A stretch of 64,000 nucleotides of DNA. It comes from Watersipora subatra (Eukaryota > Bryozoa > Gymnolaemata > Cheilostomatida > Watersiporidae). The stretch spans positions 12,943,869 through 13,007,868 of the forward strand of contig NC_088711.1 of the NCBI RefSeq assembly GCF_963576615.1. The letters are read 5' to 3'. Below the pieces are notes generated by a model. That model ran no database searches, had not been told where the DNA came from, and saw only the letters and a list, made by a program, of their open reading frames with translations. The position numbers and the translations under genes are program-made. Position 1 is the first letter of the stretch, and every line of letters starts with the position of its first letter. Below are positions 12,501-23,002 of this stretch, one piece after another.

Positions 12501-13484
12501 CACATTTAGTTTGTACTAATTGAGCAACTGCCAAGCACTCCACTGATAGAACTTTAATTATTTAAACTAACAAGTTAACTTAAGTTAACTTAGGTTAATT
12601 TGTTAGTTAACTTAAGTTAACTTAGGTTAATTTGTTAGTTAACTTAAGTTAACTTAAGTTAACTTGTTAGTTAACTTAAGTTAACTTAAGTTAACCTAAC
12701 TTAAGTTAGGTTAAGTTAACTTAAGGTTAACTTAAGTTAACCTAACTTAGGTTAACTTAAGTTAACTTAAGTTAACCTAAGTTAACTTGATTTACTAAGT
12801 AAACTAGTTAGTTGGTTTTGATAAATATAAACAATCAGACATACATGTACAATGTAAAATGATCCTTCTTGTGATACAAAAACTTAATGTCTACAAAAAC
12901 TTATTGTAATACCTAATTTTGTAGCTGCATTATATCACGGCAGACATTGAATTGCTAATAAGTGTTACTTAAAACTGAAATCTAACCTTAGTTCATCTTT
13001 TCTATTTATACTCTACGTAGTTAACAAATTTCTAAACACTGCTTTTTACAAACCTGGAGACTGAGAGAGACAGCACATAGGTTCTAGCTACGCTCAAGTC
13101 AGATTCAACCTCGTTCTCTCCTAACAACAAGTTGCTTTGGCTGTTTGCTGGTGTAATTTGTTGGATATCTGGAGGACTGTCAAGACTGTCAAAAGTACAC
13201 ACTTCTAAGCATTGAATAATCTTGAACCTTTGTCCATTAGAATCCTTTCCAAGAGGATCGCCAACAGCAAAGCTTCCAATTGCAAAAATGCCTGAGTAGC
13301 CCAAATCACAGTGATCACTGGGAGATGCCGTTATCCTTTTGAATAATGCAGCATTGAGCAGAGGGCTGCCAACGGCGCGAGAGTAATCCTGATTGGCGGG
13401 AGATGTTATATTAGAGCCAGTAAGTATATAATACTGGTCAGTGAGACTTACGAAGGAGGCAACAATTAGCAAGATGGGGAGCAT
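525..13484 (-). CDS. Usherin-like N-terminus plus plexin-type IPT domains, single-pass membrane protein
   Basis: Multi-exon gene read on the minus strand. Exons I could place: 13484-13054 (ATG, signal peptide MLPILLIVASFVSL), 12449-12271, 12129-12076, 12023-11800, 11604-11319, 9602-9440, 8926-8741, 8521-8408, 7624-7435, 6559-6423, 6337-6108 or 6120, 5259-5147, 4051-3724, 2274-2108 and 1121-525; together roughly 1,150 aa. The first five exons match the usherin N-terminus and LamG-like region. Exons 11604-8741 make a laminin N-terminal domain (TDGDLTTYWITSG; ends FSINEIAVFG). 8521-7435 are Cys-rich EGF/laminin-EGF modules. From 6559 on there are three plexin-type IPT domains (IDPTFGPIAGGTLLLVEG; IPITGTNL; IEITGRHLTSG), ending PAVTVQVGNLNTHIG as plexin stalks do. 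The last exon adds a Thr/Ser-rich stalk and a membrane segment (TIGGAVVGLALIGLAVVVL) with a short basic tail. Splice phases agree except at 13054/12449 and 11319/9602, where a short exon is probably missing. A further cytoplasmic exon beyond the left edge cannot be excluded. Role (adhesion or receptor) is inferred. Confidence 0.8.
2311..3088. repeat. 27-bp minisatellite, about 29 copies
   Basis: Tandem copies of a 27-bp unit of the form ctacacagtatcactactac plus actgtgt, with scattered substitutions (for example gctac or acaatatcat variants). 27 is a multiple of three, so long spurious frames of repeated HCVYTVSLL or TVSTQYHCY type run through it; they are not genes. The array sits in the intron between exons 4051-3724 and 2274-2108 of the membrane-protein gene and ends about 37 bp before the acceptor of the latter exon. 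Confidence 0.9.
4215..5180. repeat. 34-bp minisatellite derived from an exon/intron junction, split by an insertion
   Basis: About 10-11 degenerate copies at 4215-4575 and about 2 at 5108-5180. The consensus on the plus strand is ctcatagacttaccccatag followed by agagactcaatgac. Read on the minus strand each unit holds the last 24 or so bases of exon 5259-5147 (coding NEVIESLYG) followed by its donor GTAAGTCTAT. The functional exon end is itself the rightmost part of the array. 4573-5110 is a non-repetitive insertion. Confidence 0.85.
4573..5110. mobile_element. Candidate short inverted-repeat insertion, about 0.54 kb
   Basis: The tract that interrupts the 34-bp array begins ATGGCCAAATGG (4577) and ends with the inverted copy CATTTGGCCAT (about 5097-5108), an 11-bp terminal inverted repeat. 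It contains a minus-strand open frame of 129 codons (5100-4711) with no motif I recognise. The match to a transposable element rests only on the inverted termini and the clean interruption of the array; no target-site duplication is clear. Confidence 0.45.
7836..8010 (-). mobile_element. tRNA-derived SINE, degraded
   Basis: On the minus strand a tRNA-like head is visible: a box-A-like segment (GGGTTAGCTTGCATGTCTGC) and a box-B-like segment (GGTTTCAAGCTCAAATTC). It ends in a conserved tail ACACTGAGATTTATATATAT. The same order and tail are seen at 13632-13812 and, on the plus strand, at 36712-36875. The adjoining 8010-8170 contains a second shared motif (GCGGCTCTTACTATAGTAAA) found in other repeats of the window. 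Confidence 0.55.
10110..10745. repeat. Three diverged tandem duplicates of about 260-290 bp
   Basis: The block cactgctcattgaccgtg at 10131 recurs at 10388, each followed by a diverged copy of cataatttcctgaa and a run ending in ggctgcct and cagccctctt-like text. A third partial copy starts at about 10693 (gtgatactataatttcctga, tgacaaacactttgaaaaaa). All lie in the intron between exons 11604-11319 and 9602-9440 of the membrane-protein gene. Confidence 0.6.
10925..11100 (+). mobile_element. tRNA-derived SINE
   Basis: A tRNA-like head (box A like CAGGTAGCAGATTATCAGTC, box B like GAGAGTTCAAATCTCAC) is followed by a body ending in ACATGGCTTTTATTATAGTA and an A/T tail. The 3' motif (gacagac.tggcttttattatagtaaagat) is shared with repeats near 8140, 14120 (inverted) and 29540, which marks an interspersed family. 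It is not a functional tRNA, since no full cloverleaf can be drawn. Confidence 0.6.
12560..12800. repeat. GTTAAC palindromic satellite
   Basis: About 240 bp made almost wholly of GTTAACTTAA-type units with occasional GTTAACCTAA or GTTAGTTAAC variants. Both the core (GTTAAC) and the linker (TTAA) are self-complementary, so the array can fold on itself in many registers. It lies in the first intron of the membrane-protein gene. Confidence 0.9.
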
Positions 13485-13546
13485 GTCGAAAGTTGTCTAT
13501 ACTCTCAACAAATGCCACTCTAAAACAATCCGATGACAGATCTTAC

Positions 13547-13612
13547 ATTACCTAAATCAATAAATCATTACCTAAATCAATAAATCATTACCTAAATCAA
13601 TAACTTAAACAA
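13547..13612. repeat. 21-bp tandem repeat, 3 copies
   Basis: The unit cattacctaaatcaataaat is repeated three times just upstream of the start codon (13484) of the membrane-protein gene, within about 130 bp of it. Confidence 0.85.
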
Positions 13613-13631
13613 TATTTACATTACAATAATC

Positions 13632-13812
13632 ATAATCTATATATATGAATCTCAGTGTTGGCTGTTTGTTGATCTTTCAGCAGTTTTTACAGCATTAGTT
13701 ACAGCATTAGAGTTATAAGAAGAAAAAGCCACCTCGCACTGGAATTGAACTCAGAACCTTCGATTATGCAGACCAGCAAGCTAACCACTAAGCCGCACGG
13801 GCTACTTGCAAT
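13632..13812 (-). mobile_element. tRNA-derived SINE
   Basis: The minus strand reads GGCTTAGTGGTTAGCTTGCT (box A region), then GGTTCTGAGTTCAATTCCAG (box B region), then a body ending in ACACTGAGATTCATATATAT. This is the clearest member of the family also seen at 7836-8010 and 36712-36875. The tRNA-like head is long enough to show pol III box A and box B spacing. Confidence 0.7.
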
Positions 13813-14339
13813 ACAATGTATAAATTGTGCACATACTTATTACACCTGCCAACCTTTAATGGGGAATGGGTTAAAATACCTATGCTTCACGTTTAGCTAG
13901 CATGCTTGAACTAATTTATTACATGTAAAAGAAAGGTTTTACTGGAAGAAAATATGTGCCTAAACTTCCTCAAAATGCTATAAATATACGTATCTGTAGC
14001 ATAAACTTAATTAAAATTATAGCACATACAGAACTAAACAAGAGAAGAACTAAACATTTAAAAGATAGATAGTAAATAAATGTTGATTTTTCCTGCGAAA
14101 ACCCGTAGAAAGCCTGGCATTTATCTAGTCTTTACTATGATAAGAGCCGTGTTCGTTCGTCGCTCTGAGACCATGCTTAAAGCGTTAGGGAAAAATGTAT
14201 TGGAATTGAATCACTCATGTGTGATGCTAATCTTGATATTATTGACAAATACAACAAACCCGGTAATTAAAGGGGAGGAATCGGTTTTACGGCCTGGTCG
14301 CTTGATCATCTTACTCGAAGATATAGAAACATAAAATAA

Positions 14340-16376
14340 AATTCATGCTGTATGAATAAAACCCTTTATAGCACCTTTCCACAGTGTAAATTAGATTCCA
14401 CATCAATTAGATTGAATAAAAACAATGATAAGACAACTACTTGATACACTAACATTGAAGATGCACGCAAACACATTATGAGCAGTTATTACACCTCAGG
14501 TAAAAATTATTAATGTTATCTTATTCCTTTATCTGCATACTTATTAAATTTCCATCGACTTGTTATACCAGTCTCACGTGCTAGCTACTCTTCTCATATA
14601 TACCAACTCTGGCCATGTGCATGTTTATGAGTGTGAATATTTGTGAGCAAGTGGCCTGATGTTTTAGTATCACAAGTATTCCTAGTATTATTATTCCTCT
14701 GGTTTATTTAGAGTTTTTTGAGGAACCTTCATGGAGAATGGCGACTTCGGGCGACTTCATGGATAATGGAATAAAACACAGGTTTATTAAATTACACCAA
14801 ACTGGTTATTGTACCAGGGTAAACTGTTCTGCCAATGATTTTGCAATAACAGATCTAATACACTTTGCATTATACACACATGTATGGTAAGGAAGCAGTC
14901 ACTACTTCTTGCACAGACCGATACATGTACTTGTTTGAACAATCTTTACCACATCCAGGAAGTCAATACTCTCTTTTATACATGACATCCATCTGTATAC
15001 CTAACCACTTACTTCATAGCTATATTCCACCAAATAAAACCACTGAGCACACCAGACATAAACAACTTATCTGTATCTAGAACATCCTTATATCACTAAC
15101 ATTTTCTTAAATACTATTGAATACATTACATACTTTAATTACAGTAATACATTATTAATTTATTTGTTTTTTTACACATTGTCTTTTTTGTCATTTGCGT
15201 TTATTGGCATTGGCTGGTGGAATAAAATTAGAATCAAATCAAAGTCCATTGCAGGTTTCTTGTAGATTGAGACCTAATTTAACATAAATAAAAATTTGTT
15301 CGCGGATTAAAACTCTTGCTTGGAAAGCTGACTAACAACATTTAGCTCACTTTGTTCAACTGTGTTGTAGGTTACGTCTACATTAAATACATTGCAGAGG
15401 GGATGGGCTAAAAGTAGAAGGAATCAAAGGGTCTCTTATAGCTTAAACAACAAAATGATCAAGTATATTGCCGGTACAAAGTCAAATGTGAAAGTAAAAT
15501 TACTTCACTGCAGATAAATAAGTCTTTTAGAAACTGTGGAGTCGACTAAATAAGTGAGTCGGTTATACAAATGTATTTTTAGATTTGGTTTTCAATTTAG
15601 CCATAAATGGTGATAAATAACATTGAGGAATAGAATACCTACAATTGAGGAGCTGGTTAGTAAGAGATTGGTGCAAATCATTACATGATGATCATTTGCA
15701 TCTCCATACCCATGGAATTTAAAAAATGAATCTTAAATTCCAGGAGAAGTAACATTTTAAATGCAGCATAACTTTGCAATCATAGATTATTTGTTAGTCA
15801 ATACAAATAACACACTGCCAATAGATGTACACATTTCAAAGATTGTTGAAACGTATACATGTATTAGTCGGTGCAAAAAATGGTCACTGCTTTCTTACCA
15901 TACATGTCTACTGACTAGATGAATGCCCAGCATTGTACTAAGGCGCTATATACACTAGCCAATAACAACTGAGTTACTTAACCAAAGCAAGATATTCAGG
16001 CAAGAGTTGATTTGCTCACCTGACAAGTGCTGAGAAACGCGGCTTTGTAACACCAACTTGATCGTGCCTAGTGTAACTACAATTCTTTGTTTGGTTGTAA
16101 TATCAGTGAGTCACTAGCACTGACTGAATAAAAATAATTTATTAGTACTGGCTGTAACTTAGTGATTTACTCACGCCTTGCTATAACTAACAGGGATTTA
16201 CTGTCACCAAAACCCAACTATAACAACTTACTCGAGTGTAACCAACAGTGATTTACCAGCAGATAGTGAGTGGCAGTGATTTACTAATATTGACTGACTA
16301 ACAGTGGTTTGCTAGAGCTTTCTGTAGTTATAGCCGAGAAGTTTTTTTGCCAGTTGTGTCAACTGCAATTAATAGT
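14340..16376. other. Intergenic, no gene recognised
   Basis: Low-complexity AT-rich DNA between the divergent start of the membrane-protein gene (13484) and the 30-bp array. I see no coding exon. A piece of a dispersed repeat (inverted copy of the tatagtaaagat motif) is at about 14110-14160, and loosely repeated agtgatttactg text at 16100-16330 leads into the array. Confidence 0.5.
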
Positions 16377-17036
16377 GCATAGCTTGTGTCGCCTGTTATT
16401 GGCAGTGTTTATTTGTCCCGACTGTAATAGGCAGACGTGTTACTTGTGTCCTCTGTAATTGGCAGTGTGTTACTTGTGCCGACTGTAATTGGCAGTGTGT
16501 TACTTATGTCGACTGTAATTGGAAGTGTAATACTTGAGTCGTCTGTAATTGGCAGCGTGTTACTTGTGTTGACTGTAACTGACAGTATGTTACTTGTGTT
16601 GACTGCATTGGCATTGTGTTGCTTGTGTCGACTGTAATCGGCAGTGTGTTGCTTGTGTCGACTGTAATTAGCAGTGTGTTACTTCTGTTGATTGTAATTG
16701 GCAGTGTGTTGCTTGTGTCAACTGTAATTGGCAGTGTGTTGCTTGTGTCGACTGTAATTGGCAGTGTTCAACTTGTGTCGCCTGTAATTGGCAGTGTGTT
16801 ATTTGTGTCGACTGTAATTGGCAGTTTGTTACTTGCATTGACTGTAATTGGCAGTGTGTTACTTGTGTCGACTGTAATTGGCAGTGTGTTACTTGTGTTG
16901 ACTACTGTAACTGGAAGTATGTTACTTGTGTTGACTGAAATTGGCAATGTGTTGCTTGTGTCGACTGTAATTGGCAGTGTGTTGCTTGTGTCGACTGTAA
17001 TTGGCAGTGTATTACTTGTATTGACTGCACTTATAC
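16377..17036. repeat. 30-bp minisatellite, about 22 copies
   Basis: The unit is tgtgttacttgtgtcgactg plus taattggcag, with frequent single-base changes. It stays open on the plus strand because 30 is a multiple of three (VLLVSTVIGS repeated), giving frames of 66 and 141 codons that are satellite artefacts. Its right end directly abuts a TTAA-bounded inverted-repeat element at 17038. Confidence 0.9.
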
Positions 17037-17037
17037 C

Positions 17038-17918
17038 TTAAAGGTTGACTTGCAACAAAATTCACATTAGTTATTTGATATGAAAAAATTCACCATGTCT
17101 TACTCTAGTGTTGTAGATGCAAAATATGTGGGAATGTGATTACAAGCTCTTAAAAGCTCAAAAATGAACAGTTAATCACAGCCACACGAGACCGCCGTAG
17201 TTTGGATTCTCTTTCCAAAACGGCTCAAATGTGACGTAGTTGTGGTAGATGGTTTCTGTTTACACTTTCTTGCAACCTTATTCGTCTAAATATTTTCACA
17301 AATATACTTCACGCATTCAATAAAACCATGTCTATTGTTCTTATGCGTCTATTTTATTGTCATTGTAATGCTGTTACTTTTAGCACTGATATCTTATAAC
17401 TTACCGTAAAAAGTCGTTAAACTTTTTAACCTTAGCTTGAAGGAGTGCATATCATTGTCTGATAATCATGACGAGCCTGTTGGTCACCTGTGATAATCGA
17501 AAAGTGCTGCAAAAATTATTTTCGAAGTATTGGGTCACATGATCAGATTACGACTTGACGATTAGTTCAAGCCGAAAGAAAACTGTAAAGTAGCGAGCAT
17601 CTATATTTGATACGGGGTCTTCGGTAAAACCCGAAGTGTTTGTCAAAAACTAGTGCTACAATAAGTTTATATTGAGCTTTTTATTGGCCTTTCAACTCAT
17701 GTGAGAACATCACGTGACAAGACAATAACCAAACTATCATGACTATGTCAGAAAAATAAACAGATTCCAATCTACGGCAGCTTTTCGTTTTTGAGCTTTT
17801 AAAAGCTTGTAATCGCATTTCCACATATTTGGCACCTACAACACAACAGAGTAAGACATGGTGAATCTTTTGATACCAAATAACTGTAATGAGAATTTTG
17901 TTGCAAGTCAACTTTTAA
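17038..17918 (+). mobile_element. TTAA-bounded long-inverted-repeat element, copy 1
   Basis: An 881-bp element beginning TTAAAGGTTGACTTGCAACA and ending with the inverted equivalent TTGCAAGTCAACTTTTAA. Inverted arms extend at least 130 bp inward (TTCACCATGTCTTACTCT against AGTAAGACATGGTGAA). Two further copies lie at 41339-42229 (inner part inverted) and 49754-50666. No transposase frame is present, so it is non-autonomous. TTAA at both ends would fit a TTAA-targeting superfamily such as piggyBac, but the termini do not show a typical piggyBac start. Confidence 0.75.
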
Positions 17919-18424
17919 TAATTATAGTTTAGCTGATGAAGTGCTAGTGGTAAACAGAATGCTTCAGCTTTATTACTCAGACACCAACTATAAATGTAAA
18001 AGATTTATTCTGTAAAGATTAAATAAACAACTTCGTTCAGATTAAAATACAAGATCAATAAAAATAGAGAGGCATTAGTCTGAGCTCTCGAAAAGGCGGC
18101 CCAATCAATAAAGCAGCGTGTTAAACCATTGTAAATGGAAGAGCTAAAGCTGAATAATTGTTTTAATTTTATTCACAGGAAGCAGGAGAAAATCTTGGAA
18201 GATGACTTAATCTTACTGCTAAGTGCTAAGAGCGCTTAGCAGCAATATTCAGGCATTGCTAAAAAATTTATCAAAAATCACTTTGTAACACAGCATTTCA
18301 GGTTGACCTTCTCTTTATCCTTAGTAAACCCTGCATTGTGCCCATAATAACAACAAGCTCAGTAAGAAGTCCCAATAAGGAACACAAGATTAAAAACATT
18401 TGCTAGCTCATAAGAGAGGTGAGC

Positions 18425-21400
18425 TCAGGTTTTTTGAGCAATGATAGCAATAGAACGAGGAGAAATCTTGTCGTCGAATAAGGAGACCAGCTGACACAAA
18501 TATCCTTTCTCTCTCAGATACTGTTGACGATCCCTCAAAATGACAAACTCGAGCAGTTCTTGTAGCATAACTTGAAGGGCGTCATACCACCTGTATATGC
18601 ATGTACACATTGCTACTTATGCATAACAATAGGAATGAAAGAGATGTATCCATAGCACTTGCATGACTTGATGAAATAACCAGACCAACAAATATGAACT
18701 CAGAAAGCTGCTTCTTAAACAAGTACTAACTAACAACTAAGCTACAAGTTATTCATACTGGCCGTCATACAATCCGATACATGACTACATACCAAAAAAC
18801 TTAACAACTGAAAACTAAAATTGTTGGAATACTAGAAAATAGATAATGATAATCGAAACAGACAATAGATAATTGTGATAATAGATAACAAAAACTCACC
18901 GAATATATGAGAAAAACTCCTTGCACTCGGTATATGTGTCAGATAGTGCAGTTTTGACCATACTAATGCTCAGACCTTCCACATCACCAACACGCTCCAA
19001 TACTGCATCAATGTATGTTTCAAATGAACTGAAGGCTGATAAGCCAACCAGACGCCTGTGTTTCTTGTGCCAGTTAAAGCCTAGAATTACAAATACTATT
19101 TAATGTGAGCCGCAATGGAAAATGAGCTGTATTTTAAATTGAGCAGTTACAGAAGAAGATAAATCTGAAATTCACTAAGAGAACCCAAATAAAAAGGTTG
19201 GCTCAGCTGCTGCACATACTGTGCGCAACAAAAAAATATAACCATTCCTTAACTCTGTACCAATCAGAAAACTTGTGAGCTGTTCCCCAGACACTTGGTA
19301 ATGCATCTTAAGCAGATTTAGGAAACAATTTTTGAAAATGGATTGTGATTATACCACAAACAACTTTATGTACTAATGAAACACAAAATTAAGAATTGTT
19401 GTTACTTTCATGTTGTATGCTCTTCATAACAATATGAAGAGCGCACAACTCCTGTTGTATCTTATTGAAGGTTATCAAACCCATGCAAACACCTGCCCAA
19501 ACCGGTATTCTAGTAACTATTCAGTGAACAGTTTGACTGATGACAAATGGTTAATTTAAAAATATTTTAAAGTTTACAATTTACACCAGAACATATATAC
19601 TGGTATATATGTTTTATTGTTATAAATAAATATTTATCTTATGCAGAGGGCAACTCATAAAGATACAATGTAAAATCATAACAGAGATCTTCCTGACACT
19701 TGTACTAAGATTGCTTGAGTACTAACTCTCTCACTAACACCTGTGAATATTATGCAGCTTTTATATTACAGTAGCCTTTCCAACAGGTACAATCTTCAAA
19801 CTACTACAGGTCATGACCACTGTCATATAATACCTCTGTATAAACACTGCAAATGCTGTAACTCAATCCTCCATCCCACAATATTTGCACAATAGTAAGC
19901 ATATTCTAACTTACCCTTTCTGTGACTGTACAGTTCCAAGACTGCTCGGAAAGCTACATGCTCACAATGCTTTTCCATTTCTCCATCTGTTCTTGCGAGC
20001 TAGGTGAAAGAATGTAAGCAGGCCATTTTCAAATTTCTCAACATCTATAGAGCAGAACATAAAACGATGAAGTGTCTAAAACATGACTATAATTCTTGAG
20101 AACTATTATTACTACTGACTATCAACTATTATTACTACCAACTATCAACTATTATTACTACCAACTATTATTACCTCCGACTATCAACTATCCATCGTTT
20201 TTTTGACGTCATCACCCTGTTTGCACATACGCCCGTTCACGAAAAAGCTGCCATCTTTGCAGAAAACGATCATCATTCTCTTGATTAATAATATTTTTCG
20301 GTGATGTTTTGATACTAAAATGAAAAATTTGCAAACAAAAGCATTGTTTGCAATAATTAATTGCAGAAACTTCGTATTTTTAACGATAAAAGTTGTCCAT
20401 AAAGATGGCGGACAACGATAGAATGACATCACGAAAAAACGAAGGATTATTACTACCAACAATTAACTATTATTACTTCCAACTATCAACTATTATTACT
20501 ACCAACTATTAACTATTATTACTTACGACTAGTAACTATTATTACTACTGACTAGTAACTATTATTACTACTAACTATTAACTATTATTACTTACGACTA
20601 GTAACTATTATTACTACTAACTATTAACTATGATTACTACTAACTGTAGCGAATCCCCTGGTTCATAGTTATATTGTCACATACAGGTGATGAGGCATAG
20701 TGTATATTCTATTACAAATTTATTATGTATGCTTGTCAACACCTCAAAACTACAATAAAACAATATCTTGATTGTCGATAAAGGTTATTGAAAGTATGCT
20801 AATTATACAGGTAGTTATCTGCAAAGCCATTTGGTAACATATAAAATAAAACACATAAAATGAAAGATATAGTATTTACACATCCAGGAGATTGCTAAAT
20901 AGCATGTGATTCTCCTTCTGTTTAATTCTTGATTATATATGTATGCGATAGATATAGGCGTAATGAAGAAACTTAATACAGATAAAAGAAAGTATCAGCA
21001 TCGAAAAATAAAGCTGAAAAACTACATGTTGTTGGCTCAAAGGCTGACAAAACAATGACTTTAAGCACACCTAATCAAACGTATGGCAAGTTAGACAGAC
21101 CACACAGGACCATTAGACCACCCAAGATCAACAGATCAACTGGCATTTATTCTGGGCAGGAGCAGTGAATCATACAGGGTGACTAGATATTGCAGTGCAC
21201 TATCAAATTAGGAAATTTAACAGAGACAGCAGAACTTTACACTAACTATTACTACTACTGACTAGTAACTATTATTACTACTGACTATTAACTATTATTA
21301 CTACTAACTGCTAACTATTACTATTACTGACTAATAACTATTATTACTTCCGACTATTAACTATTATTACTACTAAAGATTAACTTTTATTGCTACTATT

Positions 21401-23002
21401 AATTATTATTACTACCAACAAGAAACCTAAAGAAAAAGAAGCTAGAGCATGACAGTTGCTCACCCATCTTGATTTAGGCTCCTGACAGGCCAGCCGGAGG
21501 GCCAAGTGATTTATAGAGCATCCATGTTGAGATGCAGAGTCTTGATACCAGCTTTTAAACTGACTGCTCATGGGAAAGTTACCAAAATGAGCGTCTAAAC
21601 TGAGTCTGTGGTAACAACAGCCGAGGCAGACCAGTGTCTTGCACTCTTCAATCGTATGAAACTGGTGAAGAGTTGCTGGTGTAAGGTCACCACAGCAATG
21701 CAGGCCTACCATACAGACCCTGCACTCATCAGTCTCGCGAAAACTACTGGAAGAAGAGGGCGTAAAGTTTTCACCTGCCTGCTCTGAGAAACTTCCTTGC
21801 TGCACTTTAGAGTCTGCACAAATATCAGTAGCGCTAACGGAGCTGTGGTGTTGCCTAAAGGAGTCTCGGAGTATCTGAGTGCATTCTGAGGAGGTATCCA
21901 CACGCAAACATCTTGTCTGTAAATTGTTAGAGGTAGCTCGCTGCATTCGCCAATTTTGACAGTTACCATCCTCGAGCTCAAATCCAAGCACATTTAATTT
22001 AAAAGTAGACATCAAAGTTTGTCCGAGATAACCTAGTCCAGCACCGATATCTCCAATTAGATTACAGCCATCCTCTTTGCACAGTTCACCAACTAGTGAA
22101 GCCATTCGTCTCACTTCGTGTCGCTTTTTTTCACTCATACCTTTCTAAGCAAAAGTGTAGACTAAAGTATGGATAACACTAATTAAATAAAATTATTTAT
22201 GCTGTTTGTGTAATAGTAATAATGACGCATAAGAAAATTGCCTACTAAAAATCTGCTTACCTGCAGAGAAGGGCTGAGAGTGATGGAACTATCCCACTGC
22301 TTGGTAAGACAGCCCCGAGTTTGACTCAAGGATTTAGAAAAAGCCTGTAGTGTAACTGGCCACTCGCTATGTACTTTGCCTTTCACAAGATCTCTAAGTT
22401 CTGCAAGTCAAGAAAGTTTAGTAACCATAGCAACTAATAAACTATTATATTTCTTAGCCTCACATGGTTATATAGCTATACAAGTTATACTAGTCCTACA
22501 AAGCTAAATAATAGCTTTTACGAAGGGTTTTTGTGAGGTGGATTGACTTACTACAATATAGCAAAACTGTACATTGGCAAAGCAGAATTTAAAAATGACT
22601 CGGTGTAAGCCGGACCCTGATGTCCGAGATCGCGTTCATATTTAGTCAGATAGTTCGTTGATGGGTGTTCAAGAGGCTGGTTCTCGGACATCTGATGGAG
22701 TATTGAAACTAAACATTTTGAGCGACATGGCGGTAGGCACTGAGCATATACGTGTGAAATTTGGATGAAATCTACCATAAAATGTGGAAACGCACAGCAT
22801 TTACGCAGACTAACAGACAGACGCAATGATAAAGTGGGATTTGTTAATATAGATATAGTAACCAACCTATATACGACATGGCGCAGAGAATATCAGTCCA
22901 GTCATGCGGAGCTTTCTCCCATGGTCTTCTTATAAAGATATCAGTCATCTTACAGTCAAACAGCCACGAATATGTTAAGCATAGGTCTAATGCTAGATCC
23001 AT
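18425..23002 (-). CDS. METTL25/METTL25B-type methyltransferase-like protein
   Basis: Six exons with matching phases: 23002-22867, 22400-22261, 22144-21464, 19999-19915, 19080-18900 and 18590-18425, giving about 462 aa, close to human METTL25B (RRNAD1). The start is chosen because an in-frame TAA lies one codon upstream of the ATG. N-terminus resembles the family (YSWLFDCKMTDIF, then WPVTLQAF). KKRHEV at about 98-103 precedes the glycine-rich motif GDIGAGLGYLGQ (123-134), the expected SAM-binding loop. The signature GLHCCGDLTPATL (about 239) and CLGCCYHRLS (about 265) follow. The end, REKGYLCQLVSLFD then SPRSIAIIAQK, matches the family C-terminus. A poorly conserved Ser-rich loop (QQGSFSEQAGENFTPSSSSS) lies between motif I and the GLHCCGD motif. 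Introns hold satellite arrays and a MITE. In other organisms these proteins are putative Rossmann-fold methyltransferases; the substrate is not inferred here. Confidence 0.92.
20095..21420. repeat. ACTATTATTACTAC-type satellite, two blocks
   Basis: Blocks at 20095-20650 and 21235-21420 consist of imperfect units of about 23 bp built on aactattattactactaact. They are in the intron of the METTL25-like gene between exons 22144-21464 and 19999-19915; the second block runs to within about 45 bp of the upstream exon's donor. The first block is interrupted by an inverted-repeat insertion at 20191-20446. Confidence 0.8.
20191..20446. mobile_element. MITE-like insertion of about 256 bp
   Basis: The insertion starts TCCATCGTTTTTTTGACGTC and ends with the imperfect inverted copy GATGTC-type text (TGACATCACGAAAAAACGAA). 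It cleanly divides a satellite block. There is no coding capacity; a short spurious frame runs across it. The inverted termini of about 20 bp and the interruption support a non-autonomous DNA transposon. Confidence 0.6.
22697..22855. repeat. Dispersed repeat, copy 1
   Basis: About 150 bp similar to 47113-47290, with shared text gagcatata.gtgtgaa.tt, gatgaaatctacca and aatgtggaaacg, then gcagcattt and cagac. It lies in intron 1 of the METTL25-like gene. The parent element is unknown. Confidence 0.6.

Noticed and set aside
16437-17041. Hydrophobic frames of 66 and 141 codons (VLLVSTVIGS repeated)
   Set aside because: Products of the 30-bp satellite; they look like membrane segments only because of base composition.
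22551-22865. 104-codon minus-strand frame upstream of METTL25-like exon 2
   Set aside because: It lies in intron 1 and overlaps a dispersed repeat also present at 47113-47290; no family resemblance.
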